Assembly (NCBI RefSeq): GCF_028421645.1
Contig: NZ_CP116887.1
Location: 3,722,001-3,786,000 of the forward strand
Direction: 5' to 3'
DNA from: Aneurinibacillus sp. Ricciae_BoGa-3
GTDB lineage: Bacteria; Bacillota; Bacilli; Aneurinibacillales; Aneurinibacillaceae
DNA: 64,000 nucleotides
Position numbers and translations under genes: made by a program. Numbering within the stretch: the first letter of the stretch is position 1; each line of letters begins with the position of its first letter. Shown here one piece after another: positions 25,991 to 35,253 of this stretch. Below the pieces are notes generated by a model that was not told where the DNA came from, searched no databases, and was given only the letters and a program-made list of their open reading frames with translations.

Positions 25991-26686
25991 TTACTTTACT
26001 TTAGCAGCAGATGTGTAACACTCATTGCACATCTTTGCTTTTTGTAACCGGTTGGACTTTGGCTGATAAAACTTTCCGCACAGCCGGCATTTTCGATACA
26101 CCTTGCATGTGCTGCCTCTCATGAATTCGCTGATGAAATTTCCTGTCTTCTCTTTACATAAATGTTTAAAAATTTTCGCTGTGTTGATCGCATCGTCCAG
26201 CGCATCATGCTCTTCGCCTGACCATTCCAGACCGAACATGTCCACCGCATTACGCAGTGAAACTTGCTGGTTGTTTGACTCCGGAATCCACCTTTTGATG
26301 TAGGCTTGCAAATCAATATAGCTATCAACCCAACTATCATCCAAATTGTGGATCTTGCAATCACGTATCAGAACACGCTTGTCTGAGTCACTCCACCCGA
26401 TCAGCGCATATTCCTCTTCCCCAATCCAGTCTTTAAACTTCTCGATAACACGCGGAAAAGCTTTTGCTTCCCTAATGGTTTTCTTCGGTATGCCCGTAAA
26501 CTTCCGAGCATAATCGGTATACGCATAAATCGGTTTAATATACTCATAAAAGGATTCATACGTAAACTGACTGCTTTTTACGTCTTCCTCCTTGATCTTA
26601 ACCGCGCCAATCGAAATGGTTTCCATCGGTTTATCGCTCTTCCACACCCGTCCATTAATTTCTGTATCTAACACAATGTAATTCAT
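25991..26686 (-). CDS. DEDDh 3'-5' exonuclease with C-terminal zinc ribbon
   Basis: A 231-residue protein. Exonuclease motif I is IVLDTEING (Asp7, Glu9). Motif II is in WSDSDKRVLIRD, and motif III is in EEHDALDDAINTAKIF, with the HxxxxD pattern of the DEDDh class. After residue 195 two CxxC pairs (CRLCGKFY and MCNECY) form a zinc ribbon, probably for nucleic-acid binding. RNase T/KapD-like in size. Likely trims DNA or RNA 3' ends; the target is unknown. Confidence 0.85.
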   Translation of the reverse strand: MNYIVLDTEINGRVWKSDKPMETISIGAVKIKEEDVKSSQFTYESFYEYIKPIYAYTDYARKFTGIPKKTIREAKAFPRVIEKFKDWIGEEEYALIGWSDSDKRVLIRDCKIHNLDDSWVDSYIDLQAYIKRWIPESNNQQVSLRNAVDMFGLEWSGEEHDALDDAINTAKIFKHLCKEKTGNFISEFMRGSTCKVYRKCRLCGKFYQPKSNRLQKAKMCNECYTSAAKVK

Positions 26687-26932
26687 GGGACAACCACCTT
26701 ACGTAAATTAAGTATACGGTTATAACATGCCTCGTACCCTTCTTTTTATCCTTCCGTTTGAAGGCCAACTATTATTTTAACGTATAAACCAAAAAAAGGC
26801 ATTAACTTATGTAATCCGTGCTTATCTTTTCCTGATCCTCCCTTGTAAACATTGAAAAACCCAACAAGTGGAATGAAAAGCATTTTATTGCTAATACTAA
26901 TAGACGTTTATCATAATTAAGGAGGAACTCAC

Positions 26933-27826
26933 GTGCCACAAAGAATTTTCCAAGCAGCCCAACAACTTGAGCAAGCACTGCTGGAGATCCAGCAAATTGC
27001 GCATCAACTTCACCTACAAGAAAGCCAAAATGCCCAGCAATTCCAGCGGATGCAGCAGTTAAACTATCCGCAAGCGATCAATCAATTCCCAATGTTTACT
27101 ACCCTAGAGGAAAGGGCAGCTCAGCAATTAATCATGATTGAAGAGCTCGCTCGTCAGCTGCAGCAGCAACTGAGATCGCTTGGCGGAATAGCTGGCCAGC
27201 AGCAACAATTCGGAGCGCAGGCCGGCTTGATGCCTATGGCTGGACAGCCTCAATTATTTGGGCCGCAGGCCGGTTCCATGCCTATGGCTGGTCAGCCTCA
27301 GTTATTTGGGCCACAGTCCGGCTCCATGCCTATGGCTGGACAGCCTCAATTATTTGGGCCACAGTCCGGCTCGATGCCTATGGCTGGACAGCCTCAGTTA
27401 TTTGGGCCACAGTCCGGCTCGATGCCTATGTCAGGACAGCCTCAGTTATTTGGGCCGCAGGCTGGCTCGATGCCTATGGCAGGACAGCCTCAGTTATTTG
27501 GGCCACAGTCCAGCTCGATGCCTATGGCAGGGCAACCTCAGCTATTTGGCCCGCAGGCTGGCTCGATGCCTATGGCAGGACAGCCTCAGTTGTTTGGGCC
27601 ACAGTCCGGCTCCATGGCAGGTCAATCTCAAGTATCTTCGCAACAGGCGGGTTCAACGGGTGGTCAATCTCAAGTATCTTCGCAACAGGCGGGCTCCATG
27701 GGAGCACAACAACAGCAGTCCGCAAACGCTGCAGGGTCTCAAACCATTTTCCAGCCTGGTTCTGCCAGCTCGAACACACAGCAGGCACGGCAGCAAGCCA
27801 GCCAAGATAGCAGTCGTGTACAGTAA
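26933..27826 (+). CDS. Gln/Pro/Met-rich repeat protein, possibly spore-surface
   Basis: A 297-residue product from a GTG with AAGGAGGAACTCAC upstream. Residues 1-85 are a glutamine-rich, heptad-patterned helix (probable coiled coil). Residues 93-220 are eight perfect-length 16-residue repeats of the form FGPQxGSMPMAGQPQL. Residues 221-265 are shorter degenerate units (SSQQAGSMGG type), and the tail is Gln/Ser-rich. There is no signal peptide, cysteine or membrane segment. Such low-complexity repeats are common in spore coat or exosporium proteins, and the genome is from a sporeformer, but that role is only a guess. A strong terminator follows. Confidence 0.8.
   Translation: MPQRIFQAAQQLEQALLEIQQIAHQLHLQESQNAQQFQRMQQLNYPQAINQFPMFTTLEERAAQQLIMIEELARQLQQQLRSLGGIAGQQQQFGAQAGLMPMAGQPQLFGPQAGSMPMAGQPQLFGPQSGSMPMAGQPQLFGPQSGSMPMAGQPQLFGPQSGSMPMSGQPQLFGPQAGSMPMAGQPQLFGPQSSSMPMAGQPQLFGPQAGSMPMAGQPQLFGPQSGSMAGQSQVSSQQAGSTGGQSQVSSQQAGSMGAQQQQSANAAGSQTIFQPGSASSNTQQARQQASQDSSRVQ
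27209..27592 (+). repeat. Eight in-frame 48-bp tandem repeats
   Basis: Eight units of exactly 48 bp encode FGPQxGSMPMAGQPQL with substitutions at only a few positions (A/S, P/A, A/S). The near-identity at DNA level suggests recent expansion and likely length polymorphism between strains. Confidence 0.95.
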
Positions 27827-27845
27827 ATTCGATACAGATTGTGAG

Positions 27846-27880
27846 GGCCCTTTGTCTTTTTAAGATAAGGGGCCATTTAC
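27846..27880 (+). terminator. Terminator of the repeat-protein gene
   Basis: A 13-bp stem (GGCCCTTTGTCTT with AAGATAAGGGGCC, two G-U pairs) with a 3-nt loop, then ATTTACATTT. Confidence 0.75.
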
Positions 27881-28075
27881 ATTTACCTATCCGATCAACT
27901 GCCGATGCTCGCACTTGTTATACATTCACTTTGATGGAATGGGAACGCTGTATACGGTTAATTAGTGAACCATCTTCAATCTTGTGGTTGCGCACAAAAT
28001 ATGAGTGGAGAAAGAGGAAGAGGACCACCAAAATTGGCAATAATAGATACTAAGTCAAACGGAGGTGTTTTTCAA

Positions 28076-28417
28076 ATGGATGATGCAGTGAAGAGAATAG
28101 AACTATTAAAAGATTATGGCTACCCCGGTGAAGCGATTCCTTCTTTACTGAGACAAACCGAAAAGTACAGTTATGAAAAATTAAAACAAATCATTGAACC
28201 ATATAAAGACGCTACTACCGGAAAACCTAATGCCACGAATACCAACATGGTGAACAGTGAGAAAAGTGAAAGCGATCACTATATTATACAGAACGTTGAG
28301 CGGTTCCGGGTGCCGGATTCATATGCTTCGGCTATTGTAGAGTTGAAAGAGGAAGGCGTTGTCCCAGACTCTGCTCTGAGCCTGCCTGCATCCAGCTATA
28401 TCCCTGCACAAAAATAG
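28076..28417 (+). CDS. Hypothetical protein (113 residues)
   Basis: I choose the ATG at 28076, which has GGAGGTG 8-14 nt upstream; an upstream extension to 27965 has no ribosome site. The protein starts MDDAVKRIELLKDYGYPGEA, has a Ser/Asn/Lys-rich middle and ends in SLPASSYIPAQK. No family is recognised. It is soluble by composition. Confidence 0.65.
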   Translation: MDDAVKRIELLKDYGYPGEAIPSLLRQTEKYSYEKLKQIIEPYKDATTGKPNATNTNMVNSEKSESDHYIIQNVERFRVPDSYASAIVELKEEGVVPDSALSLPASSYIPAQK

Positions 28418-28444
28418 GTTGAGGACTCATCCTCAACCCTTTTT
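28417..28444 (+). terminator. Terminator between convergent genes
   Basis: GGTTGAGG / CCTCAACC with a 6-nt loop, followed by CTTTTT. It starts at the last base of the 28076-28417 stop codon and reaches the stop of the opposite gene. Confidence 0.85.
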
Positions 28445-28737
28445 CATAAGACCATAATCTCTGCTTCAATTCCGGTCTGGGGCTGAAATTGTAAATCCAC
28501 CCGCAATCGCTCCGGAATAAAATTATGGTATTGTGCCAAGTAAATCGCTATTCCGTCAATGATATCCTGCTGGGTCAGGCGAATGTTTTGAAATCCCTTT
28601 CTGGCATCAGCTGAAAATCCAAACGCAGGATTGTGCTGCAGGTCTACGTCCACATCCTCAGGATTTCCATTATATCGGTTTGCGACAAACACACAGCACG
28701 CATCAATTACATCCTGTTCATTAAAATGAAGATTCAT
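28444..28737 (-). CDS. YxcD-like protein (DUF2653 type)
   Basis: A 97-residue protein made of two similar halves: LHFNEQDVIDACCVFVANRY... and IRLTQQDIIDGIAIYLAQYH..., each followed by an acidic strand (VDVDLQ; LRVDLQF). The duplicated E/QQDxIDA pattern fits the small DUF2653 family known from B. subtilis YxcD, as far as I recall. Function unknown. It is 20 nt downstream of the 28758-29195 gene on the same strand. Confidence 0.65.
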   Translation of the reverse strand: MNLHFNEQDVIDACCVFVANRYNGNPEDVDVDLQHNPAFGFSADARKGFQNIRLTQQDIIDGIAIYLAQYHNFIPERLRVDLQFQPQTGIEAEIMVL

Positions 28738-28757
28738 TTTACACTCTCCTTTTATGG

Positions 28758-29195
28758 TTAATACACACGGTTGAAGAAAAGTTTGCGTATAATCAAGAAG
28801 ATGACACCAATGATGATAATGTCTACTATTAAACTAGGAACCGAGGTGCCTGTGTGGCCACCACCACCAAATGGGTGAAACATGCTTCCCAACAATGCTC
28901 CTGCGCCAAATGCTGCCGCATGTGAAAGCAATGCGCTCGACTTCTTAGGTGCTGCTGGCGGGTTGTATGAATGTGCCCTGCTCACGTTAGCGGACGGGCT
29001 TTTATAGCCGGAATGGTAGGTTTGAGCGCTCGATGTCGGATGTGAAAAGCTCGCGCTCGAATGAGAATTAGTTAACAGGGAAGCATGTGCATGTGAAACA
29101 CTTGAATGTCCCCCGCCAAAACTGCCCGCAAACGCCGTTATTGGGCTCATTACGATCATAGCTGAGACAAGGAATGGAATTATTTTTGCTCTCAT
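28758..29195 (-). CDS. Secreted/membrane-anchored Ser-His-Ala-rich protein
   Basis: The product has 145 residues. A signal peptide (MRAKIIPFLVSAMIVMSPITAFAG) is followed by a region rich in Ser, His and Ala (residues 25-100), a Gly-rich stretch (AFGAGALLGSMFHPFGGGGH) and one C-terminal membrane helix (VPSLIVDIIIIGVIFLIIRKL). Family not recognised. It may form a two-gene unit with the DUF2653-type gene. Confidence 0.7.
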   Translation of the reverse strand: MRAKIIPFLVSAMIVMSPITAFAGSFGGGHSSVSHAHASLLTNSHSSASFSHPTSSAQTYHSGYKSPSANVSRAHSYNPPAAPKKSSALLSHAAAFGAGALLGSMFHPFGGGGHTGTSVPSLIVDIIIIGVIFLIIRKLFFNRVY

Positions 29196-29386
29196 TCGTA
29201 AAACCTCTTTCTTATGTAATAGTCAATTCGTTGCTATTATGCAATAGCTTTATGAAAATCCCATAAAAAAATAAGTAAATCCTGATTAAAATAGAGAGTT
29301 TGGCGTTAACAAATTTTTTCATAGCAATTTAAATTAGTTTATGTATAGTAAATTATGATAATAAATGAATCCTTAGGTGATGTAAA

Positions 29387-30502
29387 TTGGTTAATGCTAG
29401 AAATGCATATCTCATATTGTCTGCTTACATACTTCATACATTATTAGCACTTCTAGCTGTAGGAATGTCGATTACGCAGTTTACGGGGCTGCATCACGCC
29501 TGGGCACCTCTTAGCAAATTACGTAATCTTTTACAAGGTTTTATCAAATGGGACTCTGAGTGGTACTTGAGTATTGCCCTCAATGGGTATCCAAAAGACA
29601 AAAGTGCTGCCTTTTTCCCACTCTATCCATATTTAACACGCTATATTGGAAAAGTAATTGATTTGTTTTTCCACCACTATAATTGGTCTCTTATGATAGC
29701 TGGCCTATTAATTGCTAACTTATCGTTCATAATTGCTTTGTTCTTTTTATATAAAATCTGTTTATGGATTTACTCAGAGAAAGAAGCCACTCGGGTTTTA
29801 TTTTACCTTGCGGTTTTCCCAACAAGTTTCTTTTTCTCAGCAATGTATACTGAGTCGTTGTTCCTGTGTTTTGTTACCGGTTCATTTTATTTTGCTCACA
29901 GAAAAAATTGGTTATGGGCTGGAATTTTTGCCGGGCTCGCTGCACTTACAAGAAATTTAGGAGCCTTTCTTATTTTATCTCTGCTCATCACGTATTTTAA
30001 ATCCATTGATTTTAAATCCGGGTTTAACAAGCACGCAGCTGCATCGTTAATTAAAATTACGGTTATCCCGGGACTTCTCTTTTTATGTTATCCGGTATTT
30101 TTATCTCAAAAGTTTGGAAATCCTCTGGCTTTCGTGTCTGCAGAAAAATACTGGCAGAGAGTCACCGTCTTTCCTTGGATTTCTTTATGGAATACACTGC
30201 AATCAGAACGAACGGAATTTTCATTTGCGATCCTCTTTTTATTACTTCTCATTTTTGGTTTTAAGAAATTAAAATTCGAGCATTGGTTGTACATGTTTTT
30301 TGGGCTTATGATCCCAATGAGTTCTGTTTCAGACGGGGTGTTAACGAGTATGCCTCGTTATGTGATTGTTTTGTTTCCTGGGTTCATTTATATAGCGTAT
30401 ATACTAAAAAAACGATACCTGGAGATTATTTATTTTGTGTTAAGTATCTCACTCTTCTTATTTTATATGGAGAATTTTGCAAACGGGCACTGGGTTGCCT
30501 AG
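29387..30502 (+). CDS. PIG-V-like mannosyltransferase family membrane protein
   Basis: The product has 371 residues and about nine membrane segments. Motifs of the PIG-V/Gpi18-like glycosyltransferase group are clear: KWDSEWYLSIALNGYP (about 54-69), SAAFFPLYPYLTRY (about 73-86) and FPTSFFFSAMYTESLFLC (about 144-161). It probably transfers a sugar from a polyprenyl-phosphate donor on the outer membrane face. The start is TTG with TTAGGTGATG upstream. It is a single gene, just outside the left end of the integrated island. Confidence 0.85.
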   Translation: MVNARNAYLILSAYILHTLLALLAVGMSITQFTGLHHAWAPLSKLRNLLQGFIKWDSEWYLSIALNGYPKDKSAAFFPLYPYLTRYIGKVIDLFFHHYNWSLMIAGLLIANLSFIIALFFLYKICLWIYSEKEATRVLFYLAVFPTSFFFSAMYTESLFLCFVTGSFYFAHRKNWLWAGIFAGLAALTRNLGAFLILSLLITYFKSIDFKSGFNKHAAASLIKITVIPGLLFLCYPVFLSQKFGNPLAFVSAEKYWQRVTVFPWISLWNTLQSERTEFSFAILFLLLLIFGFKKLKFEHWLYMFFGLMIPMSSVSDGVLTSMPRYVIVLFPGFIYIAYILKKRYLEIIYFVLSISLFLFYMENFANGHWVA

Positions 30503-30879
30503 AAGTGTAGCAGAATTGTTGTGTTCGTATACCACCTCTGATCTCGTTAACATGGCTATTTCGCTATGCTTTTGGCAATATATAGGGAGTTTGCGTCGTA
30601 TCATCTTTACGTAAGAGTCTTACCATATAGAACTTAAATAAGGTCCGCCTGGTCATTTATGCGAGTGTTAACGTCAACTTGGTCATAAAACAAAAAACTC
30701 CTCCTTCTCGATGTTTATATCGAAAAGAAAACATTTCTTTATCGTATATGTATGGACGCTGTTCTGCGTTTTAACTAGCGGTATCATGTTATCACATTGT
30801 TCCGCTGGCCTACGTTTTGTCTACGGTTTGTCTGCATCTATTCTTACGAATCAAAAAGGTTAGGACTCGGTATAAACGA

Positions 30880-30927
30880 GTATGGCGGACTCAAATGAAT
30901 TTGAACCAGCGACCTCTACGATGTCAA
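30880..30927. repeat. attL: displaced 3' half of tRNA-Val
   Basis: This 48-bp direct repeat matches 38453-38500 at 44 of 48 positions, including an identical 25-bp core (30903-30927) from the tRNA anticodon loop to the T loop. It marks the left end of the island. In 30503-30879 I see no gene, and none in 30928-31421 apart from the arm repeats and a terminator. Confidence 0.88.
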
Positions 30928-31054
30928 GGTGGTTGAAGTACACTTTTATAAGATTAACTTCAATAGGTGAGACCTGATAGAATGCTGAAAGCCTTATAAA
31001 TACTGACTTTTTTTAAAAGCTCATTTTACACAGGTTACACCGAATGAAATACTG

Positions 31055-31075
31055 TGTGATAAGTTTGTGATAAGT
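31055..31075 (+). repeat. Left arm-type repeats of the integrase
   Basis: Two TGTGATAAGT direct repeats with an 11-bp period lie about 130 bp inside attL. The same pair occurs at 38346-38367 inside attR, in the same orientation. I infer integrase arm-binding sites. Confidence 0.6.
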
Positions 31076-31222
31076 TGTAGCATGATGAGTATCTTTACAT
31101 TGCTTGGCGTTCCGCTAAATCTAATATGCATAAGCGATATCTTGGATTGTTTTGCGCACCATTTGTCCCAGTATTTTGTTTTGACATTTTCGCCACAATA
31201 ATAGTTTGTATCTTAAATTGTA

Positions 31223-31268
31223 CAAAAAACTGCAAACAAATTCGTTTTCTTTTTGGATTTGTCTGCAG
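31223..31268 (-). terminator. Terminator of the large island gene
   Basis: On the minus strand CTGCAGACAAAT and ATTTGTTTGCAG form a 12-bp stem with one G-U pair, then TTTTTTG. It is about 155 nt after the stop at 31422. Confidence 0.7.
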
Positions 31269-31421
31269 TGTGATCCACTTCCTTTAATGAAGGCTACAAG
31301 CACCTCACAACCCATTTTATTTTTCCTCAATAAAGATAAAAACAAGTGACATTGGGGATTAAACACCATTAAAGGAAAATGTGTGTCTCAACAAATCATT
31401 AAGAGACTTGAACCATGTTTA

Positions 31422-34400
31422 TCAGTATTGATCCAAATCTTCTCTTAGTTCTGCTCTTATGTCTTCCTGCCGGGCTTCCCTACTGTAATTGTCAGAGATT
31501 GAACGGAGCAGTGCACTGGTACGTATCCAACGTGCACCAATGGTAATAGCATAAGAATTGTATCTCTCAGCTAATTCTCGCTCTTGGGCCCCTCCCTCTC
31601 TCAAACTTTTGCTAAAAATACCTCTACTATTATAGACACCTATCTTAAATCCAGTTTCCAAGTGTTTGTTCGCAAATTCTTCTAAGACATCACGTACTGC
31701 TTCATGCGGCCATGCTCCGTCACTACCAACTGGAGATGTACTTAGTACGTTTCCAATGTGGTTAGCACCGAATGTGCCACGTCCTAACTCAGAAGTGGCT
31801 TTTAAAGCATCTTTTACCCACTCCATTAATGTTTCTCCATCCACACTCATATCCTCTTGAATACCCGGAATAGTTCGCCAAGATTTTAGGAGACTATATC
31901 CTCGAGTTGCACGCTCCATGTCTTCAGCTGGGACTTCTTTAGTTTCATCATTCTCAGAATGATATACCAATGATATTACTTCTGCGAAAAAAATGGGATT
32001 GCGTGCAAGCTCACGATGTAAAAGCTGAGGTGCGTGACCGTACCGATCCAAGATGGAGAAGTATGCCCATTCCAAAGATGCAATCAAACCTTCTTCAATT
32101 CCCTTGGCATTCTCTAACTTGTGAAACAGTTCAGAAAGGTGATAAAAAAAGGAATTTGTAGGTATACTGTCCTTCGGTGATTTAGTTAGGGATTGGCTCA
32201 GGGCATTAACTATCTGTGTTAAGTCAGCAGCCTCTTTGTGTATCGCCAACAATTCAATCGCTGAGTATGTCAAATTAAAGTTCAAATATTTGTTAACTGC
32301 CCGATTTAATCCTGCCTCATTTATTGAATATGGGGCTATAAGAGACCAGTACCTTCGTTCTACCTCTTCACCCGATGCTTCAACTAAATCCCAAGTATTT
32401 TCTTCAATCGGTAAGCAAATGAGTATCTCTGTTATTTTGTTTGTTGTCCAATGAATTTTAATAGATTTTAGCTTTTCCTTTCCCCAATTGGTACCAAGAT
32501 TTTTTAGCCTACCGAAAATATAGCCACGTGCAAATTGAACATAACTCTGTTTAGGCGCATCCAAATACACATCCAGAAGTTTATCCTCTTCATCCTCGAT
32601 CATACCTGTTTCTCCCAAAGTAATACCAAATTGAAAAGGATGTTCCACATTATTCATAACGTTTATAATACCCTCTTTTCCAAAGCACTTATAAATACTT
32701 ACTAATGCTTCGGAACGTGCTTGATGCAGGTTTTTCTCTTGTTCTTCCCAATCTGCCTCACGTCCGTTGGGCAATTGAGGCGAGTTACTAAAAAGCCAAC
32801 TATAGCGTGAAACGGGTTCCTGGGGCTCAAATTTATAAAAAATTTCCTCAATTTCGTCTACCATTTTTTCAGGAAGAGCCCAGTCTGCATCAGGGAAAGA
32901 ACGATGTCTTGATATTTGCTTCCTTAAAGCATTCCAGATTTGTGCACCATCCTTATAATCAACACCTAATTCACTCATATCCCTAAGCGCGTTGATCACA
33001 GATTTAAAGTCTTCCAGAGGGAGCAATGGCATGGCTTGAATTATTTCAGCCCATCGCACACCTGATTTTCCTACTTGTGTTAGCAAAATCCTGATAATTT
33101 CGTGAGTTGCCTTATCATACTCTGCTACGGAAATATCCCTTTTGTAATCAGGAGCCCACTCCCGCCATTTTGGACTGGCTGTGATATGTCCTATTCCTCC
33201 AACTTGCGGAAGTAATCTGCACAAGAGGTCCCATGCCACTTCCGGTTCCCTTCTAAGAACAGCTTTAAGAACTTGAAGGCGTTGATCTAACGATGCAGAA
33301 GTTTGCGGACACCATGTTAGAAATATTTCTCGAAGGCTATTTTTAGGTCTATTTGATAATTTTCCACCAGGGTCTAGTCTTGCAAGCATAGCCAGGACCA
33401 TTGCAGACCGACCAATGTAATCTGAACTCCAAGCAAGAGTTTCTAGTGCCCAAAGTAAACCAGTATGTGGAGAAGAACTAAAGAGCGTATCTTCATGATC
33501 AGCAAATAGTTTAATAATTACTTCTTTGTTTGTAATTTCTTCTTCAATAGCATCAAGAAATTGGTCCGGTGCTGCCTCCGCTAGAAGTGGAAGTACTGGT
33601 GATAAAGTAGCCCATATCCGCCAATTATTTCTCGCATTTTCCAACAATTTAAATATAATATTTACGGCATGCTGTCTTAAAGAAAACACGGAATGAAACG
33701 AGTCTTCCCTAGATGCCATAAACGCTAAAGTATCAGCTATATTTCTTATAAAGAGCCCAGAATAAATGGGCGGATGTCCAATTGTACTGGCCATCCACTG
33801 TTGCTCAGACGGTAATTTATATCGAGGATCTGGTGTGCTAAGCACTTGCAAAGCAAAAGCTGTGAATCTTTCAATATCTGTTGGGGTCACGTACCGAACA
33901 AGTTGAGACCATGCATCCTCTTTTGAAATTATGTACCACGAAGTGCCAATACGACGAACGGGAGGATCAGATTCGTTAGACCATCTTACTAATGTCTCAC
34001 TAATTTCCTCATAAGAATTGTTTGCTAAATCCGCTATAGCTTCTTTATCACCCTCCTTTGCCTCATCCCAACCACCTGCCAAAAGTATAGGTAACAACTG
34101 GCGAGCTTCGTTAGGCCGTGCCCATATTGGTTGTTTTATTTCAGGGCTAAGTGCCATGCGTCGACGAAAAGTAGATAGACCCCTTCGCGCCAAAAGAGCA
34201 AGTTTTTGTGACTGATCAACTCCAATACCATTTTTAATTAGAATTTGTGCTACCTTGTCCCGTGAAAGGCGTGGAATTTGCAGAGTATTCACTGTAGAGC
34301 TGTCGGAACGGCCTAGGGGAACAAAAATATGGTGACCATTCTTGATCGCACGACTCAAACCATCAGAAATGTGGAAAGTAGGGATAAGTATAAGATCATT

Positions 34401-35189
34401 CTGTGAAGAAGTGAGATAATTCCATGCATCCAGATTGTAAACTACAATAGATCGAGCCAGAAAAAACTCTTTTTCTTTTGGAGAAAGTTGATAAATTGCC
34501 GCAGTAAGTACAGCTATAGCTTCATCACGTGTTTCTGCTTGAAGAGTAAGAGGCCCATTTCGACTCTTAAGCCATTGATAAATTTCCATAGTAGTATCCT
34601 CACGTCCAGCCAATACTAGTTCGGGTGTGAGGACAGGTTGGGTTTCTTCCGCCCAATCATCCCAATATCCTCCCAGATCAATGGAATTTTGAGGATGCTT
34701 TCCGAGAAGGATGGAAAGCCAAACATGAATGGTAGGAGTGAGGCTTAACCATGTTTCCAGGTCATCTGCGTCATATGCTCGTACTTCTTTCCAAACACCT
34801 TCTTTTTGCTTTTCAATAATCCATATTTCTTTATCTCTCCATCGTCGGGGTGTAATGAAAACATATGTAGTTTCTGAAGGTGTCATAAATAGTGGATTAT
34901 CACATCGTTTCCTGTAATCGTCATCAGCCTTACCCTTAACACTTTTGTTTACGCCCATTTCCCATACGGAGGTACCGGTTGGTACAAAACCATCACCTTC
35001 TTCGGCGATAGCAATACCATCCCATCCACCAAGGCTTACTCCTTCACCAGCAGCAAAACTAATACGGTCAATATGGACGCTACTTGCCAGAATAAGCCTT
35101 CGTACAAGTTCAGGAAGTTTAGATTGTGAGTCTCTTCTATCGGCCCACTGAGCTAAATCAGTTGCATCAACGAGTAATTTAGAATGCAT
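31422..35189 (-). CDS. Large candidate defence protein (nuclease-like N-terminus, degenerate NTPase, helical repeats)
   Basis: A 1255-residue protein, ATG behind AGGAGGAGCTTTACG. Residues 40-100 resemble a PD-(D/E)xK-type nuclease core: RISFAAGEGVSLGGWDGIA (Asp57), then FVPTGTSVWEMG (Glu77) and nearby lysines (82, 85, 87). The canonical lysine two after Glu is Gly. Residues 190-350 look like an NTPase module whose P-loop is lost (GPLTLQAETRDEA where GxxxxGKT would fall), followed by DLILIPTFHISDGLS and LRR-like control elements. Residues 350-1255 are predicted almost wholly alpha-helical repeats. This layout (effector, STAND-like centre, long sensor) recalls antiphage single-gene systems, and its position as main cargo of an integrase island supports that. 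I do not know a named family. Function is inferred. Confidence 0.75.
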   Translation of the reverse strand: MHSKLLVDATDLAQWADRRDSQSKLPELVRRLILASSVHIDRISFAAGEGVSLGGWDGIAIAEEGDGFVPTGTSVWEMGVNKSVKGKADDDYRKRCDNPLFMTPSETTYVFITPRRWRDKEIWIIEKQKEGVWKEVRAYDADDLETWLSLTPTIHVWLSILLGKHPQNSIDLGGYWDDWAEETQPVLTPELVLAGREDTTMEIYQWLKSRNGPLTLQAETRDEAIAVLTAAIYQLSPKEKEFFLARSIVVYNLDAWNYLTSSQNDLILIPTFHISDGLSRAIKNGHHIFVPLGRSDSSTVNTLQIPRLSRDKVAQILIKNGIGVDQSQKLALLARRGLSTFRRRMALSPEIKQPIWARPNEARQLLPILLAGGWDEAKEGDKEAIADLANNSYEEISETLVRWSNESDPPVRRIGTSWYIISKEDAWSQLVRYVTPTDIERFTAFALQVLSTPDPRYKLPSEQQWMASTIGHPPIYSGLFIRNIADTLAFMASREDSFHSVFSLRQHAVNIIFKLLENARNNWRIWATLSPVLPLLAEAAPDQFLDAIEEEITNKEVIIKLFADHEDTLFSSSPHTGLLWALETLAWSSDYIGRSAMVLAMLARLDPGGKLSNRPKNSLREIFLTWCPQTSASLDQRLQVLKAVLRREPEVAWDLLCRLLPQVGGIGHITASPKWREWAPDYKRDISVAEYDKATHEIIRILLTQVGKSGVRWAEIIQAMPLLPLEDFKSVINALRDMSELGVDYKDGAQIWNALRKQISRHRSFPDADWALPEKMVDEIEEIFYKFEPQEPVSRYSWLFSNSPQLPNGREADWEEQEKNLHQARSEALVSIYKCFGKEGIINVMNNVEHPFQFGITLGETGMIEDEEDKLLDVYLDAPKQSYVQFARGYIFGRLKNLGTNWGKEKLKSIKIHWTTNKITEILICLPIEENTWDLVEASGEEVERRYWSLIAPYSINEAGLNRAVNKYLNFNLTYSAIELLAIHKEAADLTQIVNALSQSLTKSPKDSIPTNSFFYHLSELFHKLENAKGIEEGLIASLEWAYFSILDRYGHAPQLLHRELARNPIFFAEVISLVYHSENDETKEVPAEDMERATRGYSLLKSWRTIPGIQEDMSVDGETLMEWVKDALKATSELGRGTFGANHIGNVLSTSPVGSDGAWPHEAVRDVLEEFANKHLETGFKIGVYNSRGIFSKSLREGGAQERELAERYNSYAITIGARWIRTSALLRSISDNYSREARQEDIRAELREDLDQY

Positions 35190-35224
35190 CGTAAAGCTCC
35201 TCCTATATACATATCATTTACATC

Positions 35225-35253
35225 ATTATAACTTTTAGGATAACGTTTAGGAA
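35225..35253 (-). promoter_or_regulatory. Possible promoter of the large island gene
   Basis: On the minus strand TATAAT (35225-35230) lies 17 nt after a weak TTCCTA. It is about 36 nt before the start codon. Between 35254 and 35939 I see no convincing gene. Confidence 0.4.

Noticed and set aside
27209..27592. Regular 48-bp repeats considered as a CRISPR array
   Set aside because: Units are contiguous without unique spacers and are in frame within a coding sequence.
27841..28053. 70-codon frame after the repeat-protein gene
   Set aside because: It begins inside the terminator, has no ribosome site and overlaps the well-supported start at 28076 in another frame.
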